Source: an uncultured Ruminococcus sp. (GTDB lineage Bacteria > Bacillota > Clostridia > Oscillospirales > Ruminococcaceae). From it: 64,000 nt of DNA. The notes beneath the pieces are model-generated. The model was not told where the DNA came from, made no database searches, and saw only the letters and a list, made by a program, of their open reading frames with translations. Each line of letters opens with the position of its first letter. Within the stretch, counting starts at the first letter, position 1. Shown one piece after another: positions 24,493 to 32,472 of the stretch. The stretch lies in assembly GCA_900543145.1 (NCBI GenBank), contig UQPZ01000001.1:248001-312000 (forward strand), written 5' to 3'. The position numbers and the translations under genes are program-made.

Positions 24493-27288
24493 TTATTCTA
24501 CAACGCCGCAGCATCTCTCACAAAGCGTAGGATGCTTAGAATCCTTACCTACATAATCGGAGTAAACCCAGCATCTTTCGCACTTTTCTCCGCCAGCTTT
24601 GGAAACTGTAAAGGAGATGCCTTCCATATCGCCCTTAAATTCTCCGTTATCAGCGCCTTCAAGCACATCTACTCTTGATACGATCAAAAGTGACGGCAGT
24701 TCTTCCTTAACTGCTTTTATATCGTCATAAAGCTTTCCGTCAGCAAAAATCTGAACATCGGCTTCAAGCGAAGCTCCTATGATCTTATCCGCGCGCTTGA
24801 TTTCAAGAGCTTTCTTAGCGTCCTCCCTTACTGCCGCAATAAGAACCCATTTTTTATTAAATTCATCAGAAGCAGTTAACCCGCTCTTTTCAGGCATATC
24901 GTTAAGGAATATGCTTTCTGAGTTATCCTTAGACGAATGCGGCATATACGACCAGATCTCATCAGCTGTAAACGAAAGTATAGGTGCAACAAGTCTTGCT
25001 ATAGCAGACAATATTCTGTATATAGCAGTCTGAGCCGCACGTCTTGCCTCCGAATCCGGTCTTTCGCAGTAGAGCCTGTCTTTAAGAATATCAAGGTAGA
25101 AATTGGACATATCTATAACACAGAAATTGTGGATAGCATGGAATACGATATGATAATCAAACGCTTCATATGCCGCATTTACTTTATCAATAAGCTCGTC
25201 AAGCTTTAAAAGTGCCCATTTGTCTATCTCAAACAATTTATCGTCTGAAACGCCGTCAAGGTCAATATCAAAACCGTCTTGATTTGTCAGGTTTCCAAGA
25301 ATAAATCTTGCAGTATTTCGTATCTTCTTGTATGCGTCGGAAAGCTGTCCTAAAATATCCTTGGAGATTCTTATATCGGAATGATAATCCGATGACGCTA
25401 CCCAGAGTCTGAGAATATCAGCGCCATATTTATCAGTGATCTCCTTAGGCTCGATTCCGTTGCCAAGGGACTTATGCATAGTTTTTCCCTGACCGTCAAC
25501 GACCCAGCCGTGGGTGCAGACATTTTTATAAGGAGCATGACCGCTGCAAACAACAGAAGTCAGCAGAGATGACTGGAACCAGCCTCTGTACTGATCTGCT
25601 CCCTCCAGATACAGATCTGCAGGCGAACTAAGATTATCACGCTCGTCAAGAACTGCCGCATGAGTAACTCCGCTGTCGAACCAAACGTCCATTATATCCA
25701 TTTCTTTAGTAAAGCTATTGCAGCCGCACTCGCACTTAACGCTCTCAGGAATGATTTCAGACAGTTCATGAGTATACCATGAGTCTGAACCTTCTTTTCT
25801 GAAAAGCTCAGATACAGCGTTAATTGTTTCTTCAGTTACAATTGGTTTTCCGCAGTCTTTACAGTATATGATAGGAATAGGAACTCCCCAGGTTCTCTGA
25901 CGGGAAATACACCAATCAGAACGGTCACGTACCATTCCCTTGATCCTTTCTTCGCCCCAGCCGGGAATCCAGTTTACTTCTTCTATTGCTTTAATAGCTT
26001 CGTCCTTAAAATCATTGATTGAACAGAACCACTGCTCTGTAGCTCTGAAAAGTATAGGCGATTTGCATCTCCAGCAATGAGGATACTGGTGAACAATCCT
26101 TTCGGTAGCGAACAAAGCTCCTGTTTCGCTTAGGTGTTTTCCGATCGCCTTATTTGCTTCGTCAGTAGTAAGACCTTCAAACATACCGGAATCTTTTGTA
26201 AGCACTCCCTTACCGTCAACACCAACTACAATACCTATATTGTCATAATTTTTGCAAACCTCGAAGTCATCGACTCCGTAGCCGGGAGCAGTATGAACAC
26301 AGCCTGTACCGCTTTCAAGAGTTACATGAGAACCAATTATAATAGGTGAAGTTCTTCCCATAAACGGATGTTCAGTTATACAGCCTTCAAGTTGTGCGCC
26401 AGTAAAGCTTCCGACAGTTTCGTAATCGGTAATTCCCGCCTTGCTCATGGTTTCGGATACTAATCCTTCAGCCATAACGTAATTTTCGCCGTTGGCTTTA
26501 ACTATACAGTAATCATATTCAGGTCCAAGACAGATAGCCATATTTCCAGGAAGAGTCCAGGTAGTTGTAGTCCAGATCACAAAATATGTTTTTTCCAAAT
26601 CAATTCCAAGAGCTGAAAATAACCCCTTATCGTCGGTAACCTTAAATTTAACATAAATTGAAAAACACGGATCATCAGAATATTCGATTTCAGCCTCAGC
26701 CAATGCAGTCTGACATTCAGGACACCAGTAAACAGGCTTTAAGCCTTTATATATATATCCCTTTTTAGCCATTTCTCCGAATATTTTTACCTGGCGCGCC
26801 TCAAATTCGGGTTTTAGAGTAAGATAAGGGTCATCAAAATCGCCCAATACTCCCAGGCGCTTAAACTGATTCTTCTGATTTTCAACAAATGATAAAGCAA
26901 AATCCTTACAGTGCTTTCTGAGCTCAATAGGAGGGATAGCCCCGTTTTCCACACCGATAGCTTTCATTGCTTTAAGCTCTATAGGAAGTCCGTGAGTATC
27001 CCATCCAGGTATATAAGGAGAGCAGTATCCGCTCATATTTTTGTATTTTACGATTATATCTTTAAGAACTTTATTTAAAGCGGTACCCAAATGAATATCG
27101 CCGTTTGCATACGGAGGACCATCGTGAAGAATATAGGAGGGCTTTCCCTCGTTCTTCTCGATCATCTTATAATAAAGTCTGTCATCGTCCCATTTTTTCA
27201 AAGCGTCAGGCTCTCTCTTAGGAAGATTTCCCCTCATAGGAAAATCAGTTTCCGGAAGATTAAGCGTTTTATTATAATCCTGTGGCAT
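24493..27288 (-). CDS. ileS: Isoleucyl-tRNA synthetase
   Basis: This 931-residue class I synthetase charges tRNA-Ile. The HIGH-type motif is PPYANGDIHLGTALNK. The CP1 editing domain contains WTTTTWTLPGN. The KMSKS-type motif reads KTMHKSLGN, with His in place of Ser, a form common in Clostridia. The C-terminus carries a zinc site: CERCW, then CERC about 17 residues later. The ATG at 27288 has AGGAG 8 bases upstream; an open frame seven residues longer lacks this. There is no room for a T-box leader, because divIVA ends about 17 bases before the start. Regulation is therefore at the operon level. Confidence 0.97.
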   Translation of the reverse strand: MPQDYNKTLNLPETDFPMRGNLPKREPDALKKWDDDRLYYKMIEKNEGKPSYILHDGPPYANGDIHLGTALNKVLKDIIVKYKNMSGYCSPYIPGWDTHGLPIELKAMKAIGVENGAIPPIELRKHCKDFALSFVENQKNQFKRLGVLGDFDDPYLTLKPEFEARQVKIFGEMAKKGYIYKGLKPVYWCPECQTALAEAEIEYSDDPCFSIYVKFKVTDDKGLFSALGIDLEKTYFVIWTTTTWTLPGNMAICLGPEYDYCIVKANGENYVMAEGLVSETMSKAGITDYETVGSFTGAQLEGCITEHPFMGRTSPIIIGSHVTLESGTGCVHTAPGYGVDDFEVCKNYDNIGIVVGVDGKGVLTKDSGMFEGLTTDEANKAIGKHLSETGALFATERIVHQYPHCWRCKSPILFRATEQWFCSINDFKDEAIKAIEEVNWIPGWGEERIKGMVRDRSDWCISRQRTWGVPIPIIYCKDCGKPIVTEETINAVSELFRKEGSDSWYTHELSEIIPESVKCECGCNSFTKEMDIMDVWFDSGVTHAAVLDERDNLSSPADLYLEGADQYRGWFQSSLLTSVVCSGHAPYKNVCTHGWVVDGQGKTMHKSLGNGIEPKEITDKYGADILRLWVASSDYHSDIRISKDILGQLSDAYKKIRNTARFILGNLTNQDGFDIDLDGVSDDKLFEIDKWALLKLDELIDKVNAAYEAFDYHIVFHAIHNFCVIDMSNFYLDILKDRLYCERPDSEARRAAQTAIYRILSAIARLVAPILSFTADEIWSYMPHSSKDNSESIFLNDMPEKSGLTASDEFNKKWVLIAAVREDAKKALEIKRADKIIGASLEADVQIFADGKLYDDIKAVKEELPSLLIVSRVDVLEGADNGEFKGDMEGISFTVSKAGGEKCERCWVYSDYVGKDSKHPTLCERCCGVVE

Positions 27289-27305
27289 TTGACTTCTCCT
27301 AACAA

Positions 27306-28049
27306 TCACTTATTTTTGCCGAATTTAAGATCGGCGAAATTTTCTTTTGGTATAACCGGCTCAAAAGAACCTGTATTAAGTATTTTTTCTATTTTCTCGT
27401 CTTTTGAAGCTTCTTCATTCTTTTCTTCCGATTCATCTGCAACTTGATCGGCTGCATCTTCCGGCAGATCCTCAGTAACCGGCTCTTCAATAACTTCTTC
27501 AGTCTTTGTTTCCGGTATCTCCATTATCAAATGAAGCTGTTTGTTGTAAAGCTCAATAAGATTTGCTTTGAAATATGTAATTTCAGATTTTAGAGATTCA
27601 TATTCAGACTTTTCTTTTTCAAGCTGATCTCTGATCTCAGTTATTTTCTTTTCGGTTATTTCAGTATTTTCTTTAATGAGCTGTGCGCATTTTTCCTTAT
27701 GCTCTCTTATTATGCGCTCACATTCTGAAGCGCTCTGCTCCGCCAGACGAACCTGCTCGGTCTTTGCAGATTCGATCATATCTCTGGCTTTAGCCTTTGC
27801 GTCGCTGATAGTTTTGCTGGCTTCCTTCTGAGCGTTTATCATTGCGTCTTTAATTGCGTCCTCATCCGCTCTGTACTCATTTATCTTTTCTACCAGCTTT
27901 ATTATTTTCGCTTCATTATCCTCGCTTGATGACAAAGCTGACGCATAGTCCTTTGCTACTTCTGCCAGAAAAGCATGAACATCGTCAGGGTCGTATCCGT
28001 TTCTGACCGTTTCAAATGTCTTAGCTTTTATATTATTCGGTTTTAACAT
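27306..28049 (-). CDS. divIVA: DivIVA-family cell-division protein
   Basis: This 247-residue coiled-coil protein is recruited to curved membrane at septa and poles. The N-terminal lipid-binding domain is recognisable in KTFETVRNGYDPDDVHAFLAEV (about 10-31). A long coiled coil runs from about residue 45 to 165. The C-terminal ~75 residues are acidic and low in complexity. It sits in the Firmicute order sepF-ylmH-divIVA-ileS. An AGGAGG ribosome site is present. Confidence 0.9.
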   Translation of the reverse strand: MLKPNNIKAKTFETVRNGYDPDDVHAFLAEVAKDYASALSSSEDNEAKIIKLVEKINEYRADEDAIKDAMINAQKEASKTISDAKAKARDMIESAKTEQVRLAEQSASECERIIREHKEKCAQLIKENTEITEKKITEIRDQLEKEKSEYESLKSEITYFKANLIELYNKQLHLIMEIPETKTEEVIEEPVTEDLPEDAADQVADESEEKNEEASKDEKIEKILNTGSFEPVIPKENFADLKFGKNK

Positions 28050-28060
28050 AATAATGCCTC

Positions 28061-28843
28061 CTAAACATATTTTGTCAGTGTTATATGAATCCTCTGCTTC
28101 TTGGTAATCCCTCCGACTTGTAGCAAAATAAACTTGCCATAGCCTTTTACGGAAAACTCATCACCTTCTGAAAGCTGAAAGCTCGGAGAAGTAATATGTA
28201 AATGATTTACCTCTGCTCCTGAAGTGCTGATAAGCCCAGCAGCTTTTTCACGCGAAATTCTCAGAGCAAGACTGACAATACAGTCAAGTCTTAAAGCTGC
28301 TGCAGTACCTTTTATCTCTTCAAATTTCTGAACCGGTATTATATCCGTGTTATATCCGATATTGCATTTAACGCCGGTTCTTCCTATTTTATTCATATTT
28401 TGCAGAACATATTCAGCAATCGTTTTATAAAGAAATATAACTGATTCGCCCTCAGAAACAATAATATCTCCCACCGTTTCTCTGGATATACGCAAACTCA
28501 TCAATGATCCGAGAAAATCCCTGTGTGACAGATTATCGCTTTTCCTGTATGTAAAGGTAACCGGAACAATAGGAAAAGCATTTTTATCTGGATCGCTGAA
28601 AGGCGGGAAGAACCCTATGATTTTCCGCTTTGCGTCCTCATAGCCTCCGTAAAAACAGCAGCTGTCAAATTTAATTGACTTTAAAACCGTTTCACAAAGC
28701 TTAGCCTGACGCTCGTCAAGAAAAAATGAGTATTTCAGCTGATATTTATTTTCAGCGCAAAATGCCCACTGAGCAGTTCTGTTCAGCAAAATCTTATCTT
28801 CATCGCTTATATTGCCGAGAAAAGATAGGTCAAGAGGCTTCAT
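28061..28843 (-). CDS. ylmH: YlmH-like S4-domain RNA-binding protein
   Basis: This 260-residue protein of the YlmH family lies between sepF and divIVA, as in Bacillus and Streptococcus. Recent work on Bacillus links YlmH to rescue of stalled ribosomes. The N-terminal region contains FFLDERQAKLCETVL and YGGYEDAKRKIIGFFP. The S4 domain is at about residues 185-245 (LDCIVSLALRISREKAAGLI, LSEGDEFSVKGYGKF). It starts 1 base after sepF and has no obvious ribosome site, so translation is probably coupled to sepF. Confidence 0.9.
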   Translation of the reverse strand: MKPLDLSFLGNISDEDKILLNRTAQWAFCAENKYQLKYSFFLDERQAKLCETVLKSIKFDSCCFYGGYEDAKRKIIGFFPPFSDPDKNAFPIVPVTFTYRKSDNLSHRDFLGSLMSLRISRETVGDIIVSEGESVIFLYKTIAEYVLQNMNKIGRTGVKCNIGYNTDIIPVQKFEEIKGTAAALRLDCIVSLALRISREKAAGLISTSGAEVNHLHITSPSFQLSEGDEFSVKGYGKFILLQVGGITKKQRIHITLTKYV

Positions 28844-28844
28844 A

Positions 28845-29270
28845 TCAGAAGCTGTAACCGTTGTTCTCCAGCTCGCTCATCAGATCAACGCCTGAAAATC
28901 CAACGTTTTTAGGCATAATTGCAAAAGTTTTCTGCGCCATCATTTTTATATCCGCTTGATTTGCATAAGCAACTCCCGAAAGAAAATCGAGAATACGTTT
29001 TGCGTCTTCGCTTTTAACTGTTTCTAAATTAAGTAAAACAGTTTTCTGGTCATTAATGTCATCGCCGATAGACTTTACCTCTGAAAAATCGTTAGGTCTT
29101 GCCAAAACGATCTGCAGTGTAGTTGTTGCAGCTATCTTTACTTCACGGTTAGGAGCTTTCTCAGTCTCGCCGTAATCCTTTTTATTCTCGTAGATCGACT
29201 GATATTCTTCCTCCTGCTCGATCTCGTCCTCACCTAAGAAAATGCTTTTAAAACCCTGTAAAACGCTCAT
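28845..29270 (-). CDS. sepF: Cell-division protein SepF
   Basis: This 141-residue protein bundles FtsZ and ties it to the membrane. The N-terminal amphipathic stretch (MSVLQGFKSIFLG) is the expected membrane anchor and is followed by an acidic linker. The SepF core runs from about residue 50 to the end, with IVLARPNDFSEVKSIGDDI and LNLETVKSEDAKRILDFLSG. GGAGG lies 9 bases before the ATG, inside the end of yggS. Confidence 0.95.
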   Translation of the reverse strand: MSVLQGFKSIFLGEDEIEQEEEYQSIYENKKDYGETEKAPNREVKIAATTTLQIVLARPNDFSEVKSIGDDINDQKTVLLNLETVKSEDAKRILDFLSGVAYANQADIKMMAQKTFAIMPKNVGFSGVDLMSELENNGYSF

Positions 29271-29274
29271 TACC

Positions 29275-29988
29275 CTAAACCTCCAAATATTTTCTTGCTC
29301 CGAAGAGCTTTGTTCCGATTCTCACCAAGTTAGAGCCATGCTTGATGGCTGTTTCATAATCGCCGGACATTCCCATAGATAAAATATCCATTGAAACACC
29401 GTCGAAACCCTTCTCCTTTACACCTAAGAAAAGAGCGTTCATTCTGTCAAAAATCTCCTCGTTCGAGCCGATAGGCGGTATAGCCATAAGCCCCCTGACC
29501 GAAATGTTTTTAAACGCCGAAACTTCCTCAATAAGCGTGTATAGCCCGTCTGCGTGAACTCCGCTTTTTGATTCTTCACCGCCTATATTTACTTCGATCA
29601 GTACATCCATAGTTTTATTGTTTTTTTCTGCAAGTCTGTTTATTTCCGACGCCAGCTTTAAACTGTCTACAGACTGTATCATATCAACATCATTAATAAT
29701 GTATTTTACCTTATTTGTCTGTAAGTGACCTATCATATGCACTTGAGCAGAACTAAAGTAGCTGTCCTTTTTTGACAGGTATTCCTGAACGCGGTTTTCA
29801 CCCAGAAGATCAATTCCAAGTGAAACGGCATAATTGACCTTTTCAGGAGGAACTGTTTTAGTAACCGCCATTACCCTGACATCTCTGCCGCCGTACTTTG
29901 CCTTGGCGTTTTCTACGTTATAGCATATCTCCTTATAGTTTTCAAGTATATATTGAAACTCAGGAGGATTTACTGCTGTCTGACACAT
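29275..29988 (-). CDS. yggS: YggS-family PLP-binding homeostasis protein (YlmE)
   Basis: This 237-residue alanine-racemase-fold protein binds pyridoxal phosphate and keeps vitamin B6 and amino-acid pools in balance. The PLP lysine is in VMAVTKTVPPEKV. GENRVQE, HMIGHLQTNK and GEESKSGV are family hallmarks, as is LSMGMSGDYETAI near the end. The start at 29988 has GGAGGTGG about 12 bases upstream. The open frame extends further, into the HlyD-like gene, but that part is not family-like. It overlaps the HlyD-like gene by 29 bases. Confidence 0.93.
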   Translation of the reverse strand: MCQTAVNPPEFQYILENYKEICYNVENAKAKYGGRDVRVMAVTKTVPPEKVNYAVSLGIDLLGENRVQEYLSKKDSYFSSAQVHMIGHLQTNKVKYIINDVDMIQSVDSLKLASEINRLAEKNNKTMDVLIEVNIGGEESKSGVHADGLYTLIEEVSAFKNISVRGLMAIPPIGSNEEIFDRMNALFLGVKEKGFDGVSMDILSMGMSGDYETAIKHGSNLVRIGTKLFGARKYLEV

Positions 29989-31183
29989 CTTTATTGGAAA
30001 CCACCTCCAGAAGGATCTGATCGTAAAGCAGAAGATATTCTTCATCGGATGTATTTTTGGAAACGACAAAATCGCTTCCTTCATAGATCACATCTATTTT
30101 TTTAAAAGTAATCTCACTGCCCAGAATTACATAAACACCCTTTTGATCTTCCTTAAAACGTATAGCTTTCCTCGGAACTTTAATTCCCTGATATTCCTCA
30201 AAAATAAGCTCAACAGACTGAACTCTTGAACGAACCAGGTTTTCATCAAGTCTGTCACAGGATAAAACGATTATGGATTTTCCTTCTTCTTCGGCAGCTC
30301 TGACCGATTCGACCGTAACGTCATAAACATTATTCGATGTACTGAACATAATCTGAAGAGTACCGCCCTCGACTATCCGCTTATCACTGTCAACGATACC
30401 GGTTATACGGCATGAGTAATCTTCAAACATTTTCCCGATCGCATTATCCGAAGCATTTACTTTATCTGAACCGCTGTTGTTTATAATATTTTCAATTTCC
30501 TGCTGAGTAAGCGAGCTTACAGATTCTTCGGTAAGCCTGTCCTCAAAACCGTCGCAGTAGGAAACAAAATACCCTGTTTCCGGAGCACTGACCGTATCAG
30601 AAACACCAGACTGGCTTTCAAGCTGAGCCGCTGCGCTTTGAAGCTGTTTTATTCTGGAATTATAGTCCGTGGATATATCAGTTATAATGTTATAAATATT
30701 CATTACAACAGTCATTTCGTCTTTAATTTCAACAGCAGACGCCAAATCATGATTCTGCGTATACGTTAAAAGCTGTTTATACTCGCTGTCGATCTTTGAT
30801 CTCAGAGCTTCCGGCTGAACATAATTTGTAGTTCCCGGGTTCTGCGCTCTTTCAAGATCGGAAATTTGTTTATTAAGCTTTTCTGCCTTATGTTTAGCTG
30901 CGACAGCCTCCTCCGACGAATAAATCTCTGCAATCGGACTGTTTACCGACACCTTGCTTCCGTCTGCATAAAGATAATCGAGAACACCTGTCTTATCATA
31001 AGAAATAACCTTTTCATTCCTTACGATAATGCCCTGAAATGGTATATTTTCGTTGATGTCGCACAAGACTGCTTCTTCTGTATCGTGCTTATCGTTCAGC
31101 CTGGAATATATCTGAGTTCCGACCATAGTAAGCGTCAGAACCGATAAAAGACCTACAAGAATTTTTGTAGTGACTGATTTCAT
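29960..31183 (-). CDS. HlyD-like single-pass membrane protein in the division cluster, role unknown
   Basis: This 407-residue protein has one N-terminal membrane segment (about 8-24) and a large outer part. It resembles membrane-fusion (HlyD/RND adaptor) proteins in layout: a biotinyl/lipoyl-like half domain (GVLDYLYADGSKVSVNSPIAEIYS), a coiled-coil hairpin (about 90-190) and a second half-domain region (SAPETGYFVSYCDGFED). Beta-barrel-like stretches follow. No ABC or RND transporter gene is nearby. It sits between hfq and yggS-sepF and overlaps yggS by 29 bases. A transport adaptor is one reading; a structural role at the septum or in the spore envelope is another. Only its general form is supported here. 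Confidence 0.7.
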   Translation of the reverse strand: MKSVTTKILVGLLSVLTLTMVGTQIYSRLNDKHDTEEAVLCDINENIPFQGIIVRNEKVISYDKTGVLDYLYADGSKVSVNSPIAEIYSSEEAVAAKHKAEKLNKQISDLERAQNPGTTNYVQPEALRSKIDSEYKQLLTYTQNHDLASAVEIKDEMTVVMNIYNIITDISTDYNSRIKQLQSAAAQLESQSGVSDTVSAPETGYFVSYCDGFEDRLTEESVSSLTQQEIENIINNSGSDKVNASDNAIGKMFEDYSCRITGIVDSDKRIVEGGTLQIMFSTSNNVYDVTVESVRAAEEEGKSIIVLSCDRLDENLVRSRVQSVELIFEEYQGIKVPRKAIRFKEDQKGVYVILGSEITFKKIDVIYEGSDFVVSKNTSDEEYLLLYDQILLEVVSNKDVSDSSKSS

Positions 31184-31196
31184 TAAAAATCACCTT

Positions 31197-31442
31197 TTAA
31201 ATATCTTCCTGCTGATTTGCCGCGTCAAGAACATTTATAGGACGAGCCGGAACAATAGTAGAAATAGCATGCTTATAAACAACATACTGCTTGCCCTCGC
31301 AGTCAAGGATAACAATATAGCTGTCAAAACCCTTTACCATTCCCTTGAACTGATAACCGTTCATAAGAAAAATAGTTACCGCCAGTCTTTCTTTTCTTGC
31401 CTGATTGAGAAAAACATCCTGAAGATTTAAATTTTTGTTCAT
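31197..31442 (-). CDS. hfq: RNA chaperone Hfq
   Basis: This 81-residue Sm-like protein assembles as a hexamer and binds small RNAs and mRNA A/U tracts. The Sm1 motif is [25 protein letters not shown] (about 22-46), and the Sm2 motif [10 protein letters not shown] is at about 56-65. The short C-terminal tail is typical of Gram-positive Hfq. AAGGAG lies about 10 bases before the ATG. It follows miaA, as in many bacteria. Confidence 0.97.
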   Translation of the reverse strand: MNKNLNLQDVFLNQARKERLAVTIFLMNGYQFKGMVKGFDSYIVILDCEGKQYVVYKHAISTIVPARPINVLDAANQQEDI

Positions 31443-31495
31443 AATAATTACACTCCTTAGTATTTTTACACAGCAAATGATGATAAAACATTATA

Positions 31496-32464
31496 TCAAC
31501 TTTTATTATAACACATAATTTCTGATTTGGCTATAATATTTTGCACATTTTCAAGAAAATTTTTATATTCTCCAATTTTATCGGCTATAACCCATTGAAT
31601 TCCGTCAACTCGTCTAAACCAGGTAAGCTGACGTTTGGCGTAACGACGGGTTTCCTGCTTGATTTTGTCGATACATACCGAAAGCTCAGATTTATTTTCA
31701 AAATACGGTATAAGCTCCTTGTAGCCTATAGCCTGACAGGCGGTAGCCGGTATACAGCTTTCATAAAATCCGCGTGCTTCTTCCACCAATCCTTTTTCGA
31801 TCATTATATCTACTCTTTGATTAATGCGATCGTATAATATCTGCCGGTCTGAAAAATCAATTCCTATTATACAGCTTTTGTACGGCGTCTCTTCCCTTCT
31901 GCTGTTGGCTTTGTGAACAGAGAGTTTAATACCTGTAATTTCATATACCTCGAGAGCCCTGATAACTCGTGGTATATTATTTTCATGAACCTTTAGAGCG
32001 GTTTCCTCATCAATTTCTCTCAGCCTTTCCCATAAAGCCCGGCTGCCTTTCTGCTCCGCTTCCTTTTCAAGACGTTCTCTTATTTCTCTGTTTCCGGAAG
32101 TATCGTCAAATTTTACATTGTTTATAAGCGAGCTTATATATAAGCCTGTTCCGCCGCATAAAACCGGTATATTTCCCCTTGAATAAATATCGTTGACAGC
32201 TTTCTGGGCAAGCTTGACATAATCGGCAACACTGAAAGGAGTTTCAGGTTCGAGAAAATCCAGCAGATGATGAGGTATCCCCTGCATTTCTTCAATGTCG
32301 GGTTTAGCTGTAGCAATGCTCATTCCCTTGTAAACCTGCATAGAATCAGCTGAAATAACTTCGCCGCCGTATATTTTAGAAACCTCAACAGCCAGCTTTG
32401 TTTTTCCTGAAGCAGTAGGACCTGCTATAACGATCAAAGGTATTTTATCTTTCGTACCGATCAC
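31496..32464 (-). CDS. miaA: tRNA dimethylallyltransferase MiaA
   Basis: This 322-residue enzyme adds a dimethylallyl group to A37 of tRNAs reading U-starting codons. The product is the substrate of MiaB, encoded in the same cluster. The P-loop is GPTASGKT, with SADSMQVYKGMSIATAKP and LCGGTGLYI following. RQLTWFRR near the end is also typical. The start is problematic: the GTG at 32464 is itself part of a strong AGAGGTGATC ribosome-site match, and the next candidate is TTG at 32437 without a site. Confidence 0.93.
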   Translation of the reverse strand: MIGTKDKIPLIVIAGPTASGKTKLAVEVSKIYGGEVISADSMQVYKGMSIATAKPDIEEMQGIPHHLLDFLEPETPFSVADYVKLAQKAVNDIYSRGNIPVLCGGTGLYISSLINNVKFDDTSGNREIRERLEKEAEQKGSRALWERLREIDEETALKVHENNIPRVIRALEVYEITGIKLSVHKANSRREETPYKSCIIGIDFSDRQILYDRINQRVDIMIEKGLVEEARGFYESCIPATACQAIGYKELIPYFENKSELSVCIDKIKQETRRYAKRQLTWFRRVDGIQWVIADKIGEYKNFLENVQNIIAKSEIMCYNKS

Positions 32465-32468
32465 CTCT
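32459..32468 (-). promoter_or_regulatory. Extended Shine-Dalgarno match overlapping the annotated miaA start
   Basis: AGAGGTGATC matches the extended ribosome-binding consensus (AGGAGGTGATC) with one base missing. The only nearby start triplet, GTG 32464-32462, lies within it. Either a rare codon a few bases on (for example ACG) or the TTG 21 bases further is used, or the GTG is read from another contact. Confidence 0.5.
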
Positions 32469-32472
32469 GTTT

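Noticed and set aside
27288..27310. T-box leader in front of ileS
   Set aside because: Only about 17 bases separate divIVA and ileS, with no room for a T-box.
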